From JAZDFC01 sp043808235 (GTDB lineage Bacteria > Bacteroidota > Ignavibacteria > Ignavibacteriales > Melioribacteraceae), in NCBI GenBank assembly GCA_043808235.1, contig JAZDFC010000021.1, forward strand, positions 3,089-67,088: a stretch of 64,000 nucleotides of DNA, read 5' to 3'. Both the position numbers and the translations under genes were made by a program. The notes beneath the pieces were generated by a model. The model saw nothing but the letters and a program-made list of their open reading frames with translations. It did no database searches and was not told the origin of the DNA. This document shows, in pieces, positions 28,731 through 38,012 of this stretch (its first letter is position 1; each line of letters starts with the position of its first letter).

Positions 28731-31163
28731 TTATAGTCCAACAACAATTTCTTTCCCATCATAAATTACCACCTTAGTATAATTGTCAACAGTATCCATC
28801 CCGATACCATTGACTTGAGATACGATTACAATATTAAATTTGCGCTCATTGAGCATTCCGGTAAAAGAACCTTTCCGATCGTTGATGGTTAATTCTTTTT
28901 TTGCATCATCCCAGGTAAAAGTTATGGTAGAATAAATTCCTTTCTCATAATTGTAGTTGTCGTTTTCATCTTCATATAATCTGAACTCACCGTCGGCACC
29001 GGGATAGATTCGTACCTCAAGATTATCCCATTTTTTCTCTGTAGCATATTGCACTTTTGGTCCAATGGGAATTATGGAACCAGCTTTTACATACAAAGGA
29101 ATGATGTCAATCGGTGTTTCTTTTTTTATCATCTGTCCGCCGTTAAAGTTTTCGCCGGTCCAGAAATCAATCCATTCGGATCCTTTAGGCAGATAAACTT
29201 CTTCATTTTTTATTGTACTGAAATCTTCAACACGGGTTGAATCCTTACCATCTATTTTTATTTTTGAATACATTGGTTTGGATACCGGGATAACGAGGAT
29301 TGATTTACCGAATAAATACTCATTATTGATATTCAATGCATCTTTATCATTTGCAAAATCCATCACTAACGCACGCATCATAGTCGATTGATTTGCCGTT
29401 ACATTCCATGATATTGAATAAATGTATGGTAATAACAAGTAACGCAGATTTATAGATTTTTCAATAGCGTCATAAATCTGATCACCTCTCTTGCCGAACT
29501 GATAAATTTCACGTGGTGCATCTGTACCGTGTGAACGCATCATAGGACAGAATGCGCCGAACTGAATCCAGCGTACATATAGTTCGCGGTAATTTGGATC
29601 ATTAAGTCCTTTCCTAAAATTCCAAAGGAAAAATCCGCCGATGTCGGAGTTCCAATACGGTATTCCGCATAGAGAAAAATTAAGTCCGGCGGAAATTTGC
29701 TGTCTTAATGCATCCCATGATGAAACAACATCACCCGACCATGTATTGGCGCCGTAACGCTGCTGCCCTGCAAATGCCGAACGTGTAAGAATAAAAACTC
29801 GTTTGTCGGAAGTTTCGGAACGCTGATGCTGTGATAATCCTCCGACCGACATTAACGGGAAAGCATTTCGTACTTTCCGAAATGAACCGAGATATGTTTG
29901 ATTATCGAAATCTGTAGGTTTGAATTGCATATGGTCGGGTTCGGACGAATCCATCCACCATCCATCCATCCCGAGAGAGAAGATACCTTTATTCAGATAC
30001 TTCCAGTAAATATCGCGGGCTTCAGGATTGTAAGGATCGTAAACTCTTACACCCGAAGGATAATCGGGATTTGGAGGCCACTTTTCCGAACCGGATTCAG
30101 GCCAGGTTTTAATATCTAACAGAGCGCCAATTTTATCTAATTCTTTATATTGTTTAGTCTCAGGACCAAATGAATTCCAAATTGAAATAGTTATATGAGC
30201 ATTAAGGTTGTGTACGTCATCAATCATCTTTTGGGGATTGTAAAATTCCGGATTGAGAAATTCCATGGCATTCCACAAGTAATTGTTTCCCCAGTATTGC
30301 CAGTCCTGAATTATACCGTCGAGCGGAACGCCAAGCTCGCGATACTTTTTTACTACACTAATTAATTCATCCTGAGATTTATATCGTTCTTTACTCTGCC
30401 AGTAGCCGAATGTCCATAACGGGAACATCGGCGCTTGACCGGTGAGGTCGCGCATACATGCAATTACTCCGTCGGCATTACCTCCGTACATAAAATAATA
30501 ATCTACACAATCGCCAACATCAGATTTGAATGATGTACTCTCCGGGCTATCTTCGAAAATAGTCGGCGAATAATTATCCCAAAACAAACCGTAACCCTTT
30601 GCCGACAGGAAAAAAGGGATGAAGTCTTCTGTATTATTTTGTACCATATGTAATTTCAAGTTGCGCTGTACCATTTTGCCTTTCTGCTGTTGTCCTAATC
30701 CGTATATAGCTTCATCTTTATCCAACAAAAATGATTGATACACTGTGTAGGTATTTGTGCCCGCATCGTTGAAATCTTTGAACTCAACTCCAGCCTCTTT
30801 CTCATTTAATAAAGGTTCGTCTGTTGGAGTTGAAAAAATGATTTTACCATTTTTCAGGTTAAGACTCAGCTGAACACTTTCGCTTTTCAAGAAAAGCTCA
30901 TCGTCTTTCTGTTTAATGTTAATATCTGCTTTTTGCGGAGCTTTGATAACCGAAAGACTTTGTTTAGTAAAAGATGTGCCTTCGGGTGATTTCAATACAC
31001 GAACAATCGACGGACTGAAGAACTGAATTTCAACTTCGATAGAATTAATTGTCGACTTAATTCCCAATTCGGTTTTCTCATACGATTGAGCATTAGTAGT
31101 AACAGCCAAAAGGCATACAAGTAATGCAATGGTAAAAAATATTTTTCTCATATTAACTCTCAT
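28731..31163 (-). CDS. Exported GH31 alpha-xylosidase
   Basis: This 810-residue protein has a signal peptide ending at TTNAQ; ATGs at 31163 and 31151 are both possible starts. The GH31 barrel shows the nucleophile Asp405 in GWWMDSSEPDH and the acid Asp478 in TWSGDVVSSW. The N-terminal sandwich has GLGQQQKGKMVQRN, and the WDNYSP element is typical of alpha-xylosidases that remove xylosyl units from xyloglucan oligosaccharides. It lacks the PA14 insertion found in some of that group. The gap to the upstream GH67 gene is 13 bp, so they are co-transcribed. Confidence 0.88.
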   Translation of the reverse strand: MRVNMRKIFFTIALLVCLLAVTTNAQSYEKTELGIKSTINSIEVEIQFFSPSIVRVLKSPEGTSFTKQSLSVIKAPQKADINIKQKDDELFLKSESVQLSLNLKNGKIIFSTPTDEPLLNEKEAGVEFKDFNDAGTNTYTVYQSFLLDKDEAIYGLGQQQKGKMVQRNLKLHMVQNNTEDFIPFFLSAKGYGLFWDNYSPTIFEDSPESTSFKSDVGDCVDYYFMYGGNADGVIACMRDLTGQAPMFPLWTFGYWQSKERYKSQDELISVVKKYRELGVPLDGIIQDWQYWGNNYLWNAMEFLNPEFYNPQKMIDDVHNLNAHITISIWNSFGPETKQYKELDKIGALLDIKTWPESGSEKWPPNPDYPSGVRVYDPYNPEARDIYWKYLNKGIFSLGMDGWWMDSSEPDHMQFKPTDFDNQTYLGSFRKVRNAFPLMSVGGLSQHQRSETSDKRVFILTRSAFAGQQRYGANTWSGDVVSSWDALRQQISAGLNFSLCGIPYWNSDIGGFFLWNFRKGLNDPNYRELYVRWIQFGAFCPMMRSHGTDAPREIYQFGKRGDQIYDAIEKSINLRYLLLPYIYSISWNVTANQSTMMRALVMDFANDKDALNINNEYLFGKSILVIPVSKPMYSKIKIDGKDSTRVEDFSTIKNEEVYLPKGSEWIDFWTGENFNGGQMIKKETPIDIIPLYVKAGSIIPIGPKVQYATEKKWDNLEVRIYPGADGEFRLYEDENDNYNYEKGIYSTITFTWDDAKKELTINDRKGSFTGMLNERKFNIVIVSQVNGIGMDTVDNYTKVVIYDGKEIVVGL

Positions 31164-31176
31164 TACTTCTTATTTA

Positions 31177-33246
31177 TTATTTTTTTGTAAAATCCATGTT
31201 TTCCAAATCATCCAAATCATATACCGGGCGTTCAATATCAATTGGAATAGGTTGGCGGCTAAATTGCTGAAAATAAAGCAAACAACCGTCTTTCCATTTT
31301 TCCGCATCGCGGCAGTGCCGGCGAAGTTTACTTTGCACTTCGGTAAATCGTTGTGCATCGACATAAGGTTGAACCTGATCCCATATTTTCTGGAACAGAC
31401 GCACTTGTTGTATTCCGTTATCATAGCGGTAACACATTTCGTCCCATAAGGTTCGCCCGTTCTTCATTTTATAACTCCACGGAAGATGATGAAACCACAA
31501 CAAGTAGATTTCAGGGCAAGTTTTTACATCATTAAATTGTGAACAAAGCGGTTCATGATATTGACTCACAGCATCACTACCTGTTCGAGTGCGGTCGAAC
31601 CCAATTCCATTAGTATCTGCTTGATGATAATAAGGCGGAGTCCAATCCGGTCGCAATCCTTTGGGTGCATACCAGGGACCCGGTCCATAATGGTGGTTTC
31701 CTGCAAAAATATGATGAAGTCCCAGAGGCATCATGTAATTAACTGCAGCTTCACGACTCTGAAGCATCATTTGTTTGACCGGTTTTAAAAAATTCAAATT
31801 CCACTCGTCAGAAAGAGATCGATTAATGTCATCAACATTTTCAGAAGTTTGCCCGAAAGTAAGTTTTATCCATTCGTCTGCAATATATTCACTTGATAAA
31901 GTGTTGTTCCAGGCAAGACGCCCAAATGCATACCAGTTAGATTGGGCAAAATAGTGACCGCACCAGTTGGTATCTCGACCAATGTTAGCCACACCTGCAA
32001 TTGCAGTGTATTCCTGTGGTAAAATGCTGCCATCGGTGTATCGGGCAACTGTACTCCCCTCACCTTCCTGATAAGTATCGCTTTTCAGGAATTCTTCCCA
32101 CATAGTAGACAGAAATACAAGTTGTACTGAATGTCCCAAATATTCTTGCGTTATTTGTAGTTCGGGCATGACAGATGTTTTTTTCATTGCGCCAAAAAGC
32201 GGACTGAAAGGTTCACGGGGTTGAAAATCGACCGGACCGTTCTTTACCTGAATAATCACATTATCACGAAACTGACCGTCTAATGGTAAAAACTCTGCGT
32301 ATGCCTGCCTTGCGCGATCCCTTTCCTTAGGACTATAAACAAAGGCGCGCCACATGACGATGCCGCCGTATGGTTTCAAAGCATCTGCCAGCATATTGGC
32401 TCCGTCGGCATGCGTGCGTCCGTAATCCTGCGGACCGGGTTGACCTTCGCTGTTTGCTTTAACTAAAAATCCACCGAAGTCGGGAATCAAACTATATATT
32501 TCTTTAACCTTTGTTTTCCACCATTTAATAACTTCCACATTTAATGGATCGGAAGTTTTCAATCCGCCGATTAATGAAGGCGAAGAGAACTTAATGGAAA
32601 GATAGGTTTTAATGCCATACGGGCGTAGCGCCTCTGCAATTGCCTTAACCCTTTCCAGATATTCTTTTGTAAGCATCAAAGGCGATGAATTTACATTATT
32701 GAGAACAGCTCCGTTTATCCCGATAGAGGCATTGGCACGAGCGTACTCCTGCCATAAAATCTTATCATTTTCAGTAACGACCAAAGAATCATTCCCTTTT
32801 CGCCAGAATATGGAGAGCCCGGCATACCCACGTTCAATCGTTCCGTCCAGGTTATCCCAATGATTCAACAAGCGCAGTCCATACGACGGATTGATAATTT
32901 CTTCTTTGATCGGTTCACCGATTTGTTGACGACGCAAGAGCTCATATACGCCATATAAAATCCCCAAATCGGCGTTTGCCTGGATTTCGTCCGGGCTTAG
33001 TCTGAACCCATCCCCTTGAATTAGCGGATCGGATTTTACCGTTAGTGAAAAGGTTGCACCTGATTTCCCATGCCAGGATTGTTCCAATTCATGCTTTGCA
33101 ATGTCTAAGGTAACCGAACTTTTTGTGCAGATAATTTTCACCGAACCTGTGCTATGACCACGAAGCCAGAGCCTATGCCCATCCTCTGCATGTAAGCTTA
33201 GAACCAAAAACAAAAAACAAAATGTGATTGAAGCTTTTATATCCAA
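31177..33246 (-). CDS. aguA: GH67 alpha-glucuronidase (TTG start)
   Basis: This protein of about 690 residues matches GH67 over its full length. Catalytic residues have the exact spacing known for Cellvibrio GlcA67A (73 and 28): Glu267 (KANSEGQPGP, acid), Asp340 (KNGPVDFQ) and Glu368 (ITQEYLG). It releases (4-O-methyl-)D-glucuronic acid from the non-reducing end of xylo-oligomers. No ATG is available ahead of the signal-like sequence: an in-frame TAG lies three codons before the TTG, so translation must start at TTG (a GGAG lies nine bases upstream). The hydrophobic N-terminus (cleavage near LSLHA) points to the periplasm. It feeds the glucuronate genes at 46784-49994. Confidence 0.92.
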   Translation of the reverse strand: MDIKASITFCFLFLVLSLHAEDGHRLWLRGHSTGSVKIICTKSSVTLDIAKHELEQSWHGKSGATFSLTVKSDPLIQGDGFRLSPDEIQANADLGILYGVYELLRRQQIGEPIKEEIINPSYGLRLLNHWDNLDGTIERGYAGLSIFWRKGNDSLVVTENDKILWQEYARANASIGINGAVLNNVNSSPLMLTKEYLERVKAIAEALRPYGIKTYLSIKFSSPSLIGGLKTSDPLNVEVIKWWKTKVKEIYSLIPDFGGFLVKANSEGQPGPQDYGRTHADGANMLADALKPYGGIVMWRAFVYSPKERDRARQAYAEFLPLDGQFRDNVIIQVKNGPVDFQPREPFSPLFGAMKKTSVMPELQITQEYLGHSVQLVFLSTMWEEFLKSDTYQEGEGSTVARYTDGSILPQEYTAIAGVANIGRDTNWCGHYFAQSNWYAFGRLAWNNTLSSEYIADEWIKLTFGQTSENVDDINRSLSDEWNLNFLKPVKQMMLQSREAAVNYMMPLGLHHIFAGNHHYGPGPWYAPKGLRPDWTPPYYHQADTNGIGFDRTRTGSDAVSQYHEPLCSQFNDVKTCPEIYLLWFHHLPWSYKMKNGRTLWDEMCYRYDNGIQQVRLFQKIWDQVQPYVDAQRFTEVQSKLRRHCRDAEKWKDGCLLYFQQFSRQPIPIDIERPVYDLDDLENMDFTKK

Positions 33247-33333
33247 AATCAGCTACTCCAATTTTTTGACTAATAATTCTGATGCTATATAAATCTTTAT
33301 GTTACCATTCAATTTTTATACTTACAAAAGTAT

Positions 33334-35922
33334 TTATTGAATTGTAATCTTTGTAGTCTTCAAATCTTTTGTGTCGGAACTTGTTCCGTAAAAAACTTCG
33401 TACTCGCCTGCGGAAACTGTCATTTCACCGCTCGCCCTATCGAAAAATTCGAACGATGAATAAAGCAGATTGATAACGGATTGGGCGGTTTTACCTGCAG
33501 CAACAGTCAATCTCTGAAATCCTTTTAAAGTCTTTCTCGGTCCGTCGGCATCGTTTACCTTTCGCACATATACTTGCACGATTTCTGTTCCATCTCGTTT
33601 ACCGGTATTTGATACCGGGATAGTAAGTTCAACCGATTCGTTTTCATTTATCGAAGTTGTGCTCAACTTTGCATCGCCAATTGAGAATGTAGTATAACTC
33701 AATCCAAAACCAAACGGGAATAACGGATCGGACATGTAACGGTAAGTGCGTCCTTTCATCGAGTAATCTTCGAAATCACCAAGCTGTTGTATATTCTTAT
33801 AGAAAGTAATTGGAAGTTTACCGGACGGATTATAATCTCCGAACAATACATCGGCAACGGCTTGTCCACCGGATTCACCGCCATACCATGCTTGAAGAAT
33901 GGCATCGCAGCTTTCTGTTTCCGGAACCAATCCCATAGCCGATCCGGAACAATTAACGAAAATTATTTTCTTCCCTGCATTTTTAAGTTCTTTAATGCAT
34001 TCGCGCTGTATTTTGGGTAGTTCAATATCTGTGCGGTCGCCACCCTTGAAACCGGGCAATTCGACTGGCATTTGTTCACCTTCTAATTGAGAAGAAATAC
34101 CGCCTGCAAAAATCACAACATCAACATCTTTAAGTTTTTCTAAAAGTTTATCGAACTTTACAGGTAATTCCTCTCCGAGATTAAAATTAAGACTTGCAGG
34201 CCAGTTACCTATTTGCCTGAAGTTAGATTCAATTTTATATTCCTTTCCTATTTCAACTTTTAATGGAATGCGAAGTGTACGTGGTCCAAATCTCACCGGT
34301 TTATAAAGCGTATCGCCGTTTACAAGAACTTCGAAACGTCCTCTCGGTTCAATTTTAAATACAATCTCTCCCGACCATGAAGGTTTATATATAGTTTCGT
34401 ATTTGCCGGAGAAATCCTGGAGATTAACACCCGGGGCAAATTCATGCTGTCCATCGGTTGTTAATTGTATTGGATCGGTGATCTGCACTACGGATGCAGC
34501 CTCTCCCTTCAATTCCCTGTTATTCCAATATGTGGCTTTGATCCCTGCTTTACCGTCAATTGAGCATTCACCGATCAATGATTCAATATAAACTTGTTCA
34601 ACCAGGTCGCATGCTTTATCAAACACAATCTTATCTTCGGAAACTTTGCTTTTGATGCCGTCAAATATGGTAATAGTATTAAAAGGCGTACCATTGTAAT
34701 TACCCCACATCATCCGTTTGTCATTGGCATTTGGACCAATAACAGCAATCTTATTAACAGATTTGGATAAAGGTAAAGCATTGTTTTTATTCTGAAGAAG
34801 AGTCATTGTTTCCCTTGACATATCTAAAGCTAATTTTTTATGTTCATCGTTATTAAGCACAGACGCTGGAATCTTTGTCCATGGAACCAATGCATCATCA
34901 TCCATCTCTCCCAAATCGAATCGGCCAACTAAAACACGCATTAAATTTTTATCTATATCGGATTCATAAAGCAAACCCTTTTCAACAGCTTCGGGAATTT
35001 GTTTGAATGAAGGTCCAGCGCATTCCACATCTGTTCCAGCAAGAACTCCTTTAACGGCTGCGTGAATTTGATCGGAGGAAACTTTGTGACTGTTATAGAA
35101 ATCGGAAATTGCACCGCAGTCTGAAACCACGAGATATTTAAAACCCCATTCATCTCGTAAAATCCGTTGTAAAAGCTGAGTGCTTCCGCAGCAGGGTTCA
35201 TCATCCAAACGTTGATACGCACACATTACCTCGCGAACGCCTGCTTGCTGCACCAATGTTTTGAATGCAGGAAGATAGGTTTCTCTCAAATCGCGCGGAT
35301 CTAAATTGTTTACATTGAGTGTATGCCGGCTCCATTCCGGACCAGAGTGAACAGCATAATGCTTCGCGCAAGCTAAAAGTTTTTTATACCTTGAGTCGGA
35401 GGGTCCCTGCAATCCTTCTACCACGGAAATGCCCATGCGCGATGTCAGGTATGGGTCTTCACCGTAAGTTTCTTGTCCGCGACCCCACCGTGGATCGCGA
35501 AAAATATTAATATTGGGAGTCCAAACAGAAAGACTTTGGAAACGACGATTTTCTAAACCTCTTTTTTGCGATTGATTATATTTAGCCCGCGCTTCATCAG
35601 AGACAGCGCTGAATATTTTGAAAACTAATTGATCATCAAAAGAAGCCGCCATTCCTATCGGTTGAGGAAAAACAGTTACACTATCATTATTTGCATAGCC
35701 GTGCAACGCTTCGCTCCACCAGTTGAATTTTTTTATTCCCAGACGCGGGATGGCATCCGACTCATCACACATCAATGTTGCTTTTTCAGTCAATGTTAAA
35801 CGCGAAATCAAATCTTTAGCTCTTTCTTCCGAACTTAAATTTGGATTTTGATAAGGCAGCGATTGTGCCAATAAACTCAACGAGAAAAGAAAGCATGCAA
35901 TAAATAGAAATACTTTTTTCAT
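33334..35922 (-). CDS. Exported GH3 beta-xylosidase/beta-glucosidase with PA14 domain
   Basis: This 862-residue protein has a signal peptide (cleavage after SLLAQ) and the two-domain GH3 core: WSEALHGY, DPRWGRGQETYGEDPYL, KHYAVHSG and nucleophile Asp268 in YLVVSDCGAI. A PA14 domain (about 445-600) is inserted into the C-terminal alpha/beta domain, and a fibronectin-III-like domain ends the protein. The xylan-type signature and the neighbours favour beta-xylosidase. There are 87 bp to the GH67 gene and 119 bp to the esterase gene upstream; ribosome-binding site CTGGAGATG. Confidence 0.9.
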   Translation of the reverse strand: MKKVFLFIACFLFSLSLLAQSLPYQNPNLSSEERAKDLISRLTLTEKATLMCDESDAIPRLGIKKFNWWSEALHGYANNDSVTVFPQPIGMAASFDDQLVFKIFSAVSDEARAKYNQSQKRGLENRRFQSLSVWTPNINIFRDPRWGRGQETYGEDPYLTSRMGISVVEGLQGPSDSRYKKLLACAKHYAVHSGPEWSRHTLNVNNLDPRDLRETYLPAFKTLVQQAGVREVMCAYQRLDDEPCCGSTQLLQRILRDEWGFKYLVVSDCGAISDFYNSHKVSSDQIHAAVKGVLAGTDVECAGPSFKQIPEAVEKGLLYESDIDKNLMRVLVGRFDLGEMDDDALVPWTKIPASVLNNDEHKKLALDMSRETMTLLQNKNNALPLSKSVNKIAVIGPNANDKRMMWGNYNGTPFNTITIFDGIKSKVSEDKIVFDKACDLVEQVYIESLIGECSIDGKAGIKATYWNNRELKGEAASVVQITDPIQLTTDGQHEFAPGVNLQDFSGKYETIYKPSWSGEIVFKIEPRGRFEVLVNGDTLYKPVRFGPRTLRIPLKVEIGKEYKIESNFRQIGNWPASLNFNLGEELPVKFDKLLEKLKDVDVVIFAGGISSQLEGEQMPVELPGFKGGDRTDIELPKIQRECIKELKNAGKKIIFVNCSGSAMGLVPETESCDAILQAWYGGESGGQAVADVLFGDYNPSGKLPITFYKNIQQLGDFEDYSMKGRTYRYMSDPLFPFGFGLSYTTFSIGDAKLSTTSINENESVELTIPVSNTGKRDGTEIVQVYVRKVNDADGPRKTLKGFQRLTVAAGKTAQSVINLLYSSFEFFDRASGEMTVSAGEYEVFYGTSSDTKDLKTTKITIQ

Positions 35923-36041
35923 ATCATCTCCAGTTTAGGATAATTTGAATCTTTTTATTTTGACAAAGTCTTTATAACAAATCCGCCATATGAATTCATT
36001 GATATATTTAGTGGTTTTGAAAATGAAATATCCTTGGTTAA

Positions 36042-37967
36042 TTATTTAAACAACAATGGTGCTATTTTATATAGGTTATTTCTCCAAACCGGCCAGGTAT
36101 GACCACCGGGATATTCGCTATAAACATACTTAATCTTCATCTCATCAAATTTGGAAAGCATGTGCTGGCAATTATTGTAAGCTATATCTTCTTTACCGCC
36201 CATCGCAATCCAGAACAGTTTAAAATTGTTGTTAAGCGAGTCAACATTCTTTTTCATGAATTCAAATTGCGTATCGGCAAGGTCCCTCTGCATCGGTTGT
36301 ATCCATCCGGAGCTGAAAACTCCAAGGTATGAAAACATGTTCGAGTTATTTACTCCGACATAGAGAGTTTGGATTCCCCCCATTGATAAACCGGCAAGCG
36401 CTCGATTCTTTGCATCGGTTTCCGCGCGGTAATTATTTTCCACAAACGGGATGATGCAATTTTTCAACTCGGCTTCAAATATTTTTAATGTCCTTTCACC
36501 AAAGCCTGCGAAATCGGTATTAGTATTTCCATCCGGCATTACAACGAGCATCGGTTTTGCTTTTTTATCTGCGATCAGGTTGTCAAGAATTAAATCCGTT
36601 TTACCCTGAGTCGCCCAGCCTCTTTCATCTTCTCCACCGCCGTGTAATATGTACAATACAGGATATTTTTCATTTATATTTTCATCATAACCCGGCGGAG
36701 TGTAAATTAATAATTGCCTCCATTTATTAAACACTATTGAATAATAACGTTTGATTCTTATTTCTCCGTGTGGGACATCTTTTAAGGCATAATAGTTTGT
36801 TCCTTTTATCGGAATTTCAATACCGCTTGCCATTCTGCCCATCCCATAAAATGTTTCGCTCGCAGGATCGGCGACTGCAACCCCGTCCATTATTAATGAG
36901 TAATAATGAAAGCCTTCGCTCAAAGTATCGGTTGTTATTTCCCAAAATCCTTCAGCGTCTTTTACCAAATCATATTTTCTTCCCAAATCGATTTGCACTG
37001 TTTTGGCATCGGGAGCTTTGATACGGAATTTCACACTATTGTCCGGCATTATCTGCGGATATTTCGCACCGCGTACATTTGTCTGTGCCGGAGTACCAAG
37101 CAAGGTATATTGTGCAAACTTTGAAACATCGACCGGTTTGAAAATTAGCTGCGAGAACATGTACAACGAATTTTTCCAGACTTTAAAATCGTGCACGCCC
37201 GGTTCAATATAATAAATGTGCGGAACATAATTGGCTTGCAGGTATTCGTGCGTTCGCTGGCTGAATGTGATTAATCCGTCTGCATCACCGCAGGAAATCC
37301 ACAACAGTTTCAGTTTCTTTTTTGCTTCTTCGGGTTCAGGTATGAGTTGTTCGGGAGCTTTTGTATTTGGTGCAGATGAAAATCCGCCAACCCACGCGAA
37401 TGTATCGAGATTGCCCAAACCGAAATTTAATGATTGACCGCCTCCCATTGATAATCCCGCGATAGCACGGTGTTCTTTATCGGAATAAACAGGGTAAGTT
37501 TTTTCAATAAATGGAATCAAATCATCAAGCAAATCTTTTTCGAACGTTGCGAATGCTTCAACTTTCTCTTTATCAAAAATATTTCCAACCGCACGATCAT
37601 CTTTCGTTGCTCTGCCATTGGGCATTACAACTATCATCGGTTCAATTTTATTTTCGGCGTAAAGATTATCGAATATTACTTGAGGCTGTCCGCCGTTTAG
37701 CCATTCCTTTTCGTCGCCACCAATTCCATGAAGAAGATAGAGCACCGGATATTTTTTATCAGTAGAAAATCCCGGCGGGGTGTAAATCATCGCTTTGCGT
37801 TTTGTGCCAACCGTCAGTGATTCGTAATAAACCGAATCAATTTCTCCGTGCGGGATATCGGCACGCAAACTGTCGAAGCCGGCAGGGGCATGGGTAATAA
37901 TGTTTTGGGAATTCACAACCAATGTGAATAGAAAAAGAAGAGAGATTAAATAAAATATCCGTTTCAT
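36042..37967 (-). CDS. Exported double CE1-type esterase (CE1-CBM48-CE1)
   Basis: The 641-residue protein has a signal peptide and two alpha/beta-hydrolase esterase domains. The first (about 35-280) has nucleophile Ser173 (AGLSMGGGQS) and His259 (PGVHDFKVW). The second (about 395-641) has Ser528 (AGLSMGGIQT) and His623 (PGGHTWPVW). Between them lies a CBM48/E-set-like domain (about 300-375: PDNSVKFRIKAPDAKTVQIDL). Both sites look intact. Such pairs act on feruloyl and acetyl esters of xylan; which domain does which is not determinable here. Gap of 45 bp to GH127. Confidence 0.87.
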   Translation of the reverse strand: MKRIFYLISLLFLFTLVVNSQNIITHAPAGFDSLRADIPHGEIDSVYYESLTVGTKRKAMIYTPPGFSTDKKYPVLYLLHGIGGDEKEWLNGGQPQVIFDNLYAENKIEPMIVVMPNGRATKDDRAVGNIFDKEKVEAFATFEKDLLDDLIPFIEKTYPVYSDKEHRAIAGLSMGGGQSLNFGLGNLDTFAWVGGFSSAPNTKAPEQLIPEPEEAKKKLKLLWISCGDADGLITFSQRTHEYLQANYVPHIYYIEPGVHDFKVWKNSLYMFSQLIFKPVDVSKFAQYTLLGTPAQTNVRGAKYPQIMPDNSVKFRIKAPDAKTVQIDLGRKYDLVKDAEGFWEITTDTLSEGFHYYSLIMDGVAVADPASETFYGMGRMASGIEIPIKGTNYYALKDVPHGEIRIKRYYSIVFNKWRQLLIYTPPGYDENINEKYPVLYILHGGGEDERGWATQGKTDLILDNLIADKKAKPMLVVMPDGNTNTDFAGFGERTLKIFEAELKNCIIPFVENNYRAETDAKNRALAGLSMGGIQTLYVGVNNSNMFSYLGVFSSGWIQPMQRDLADTQFEFMKKNVDSLNNNFKLFWIAMGGKEDIAYNNCQHMLSKFDEMKIKYVYSEYPGGHTWPVWRNNLYKIAPLLFK

Positions 37968-38012
37968 TACTAATCCAGAATTTATCTTTGAATTGAAATT
38001 TAGTTTGTTATT

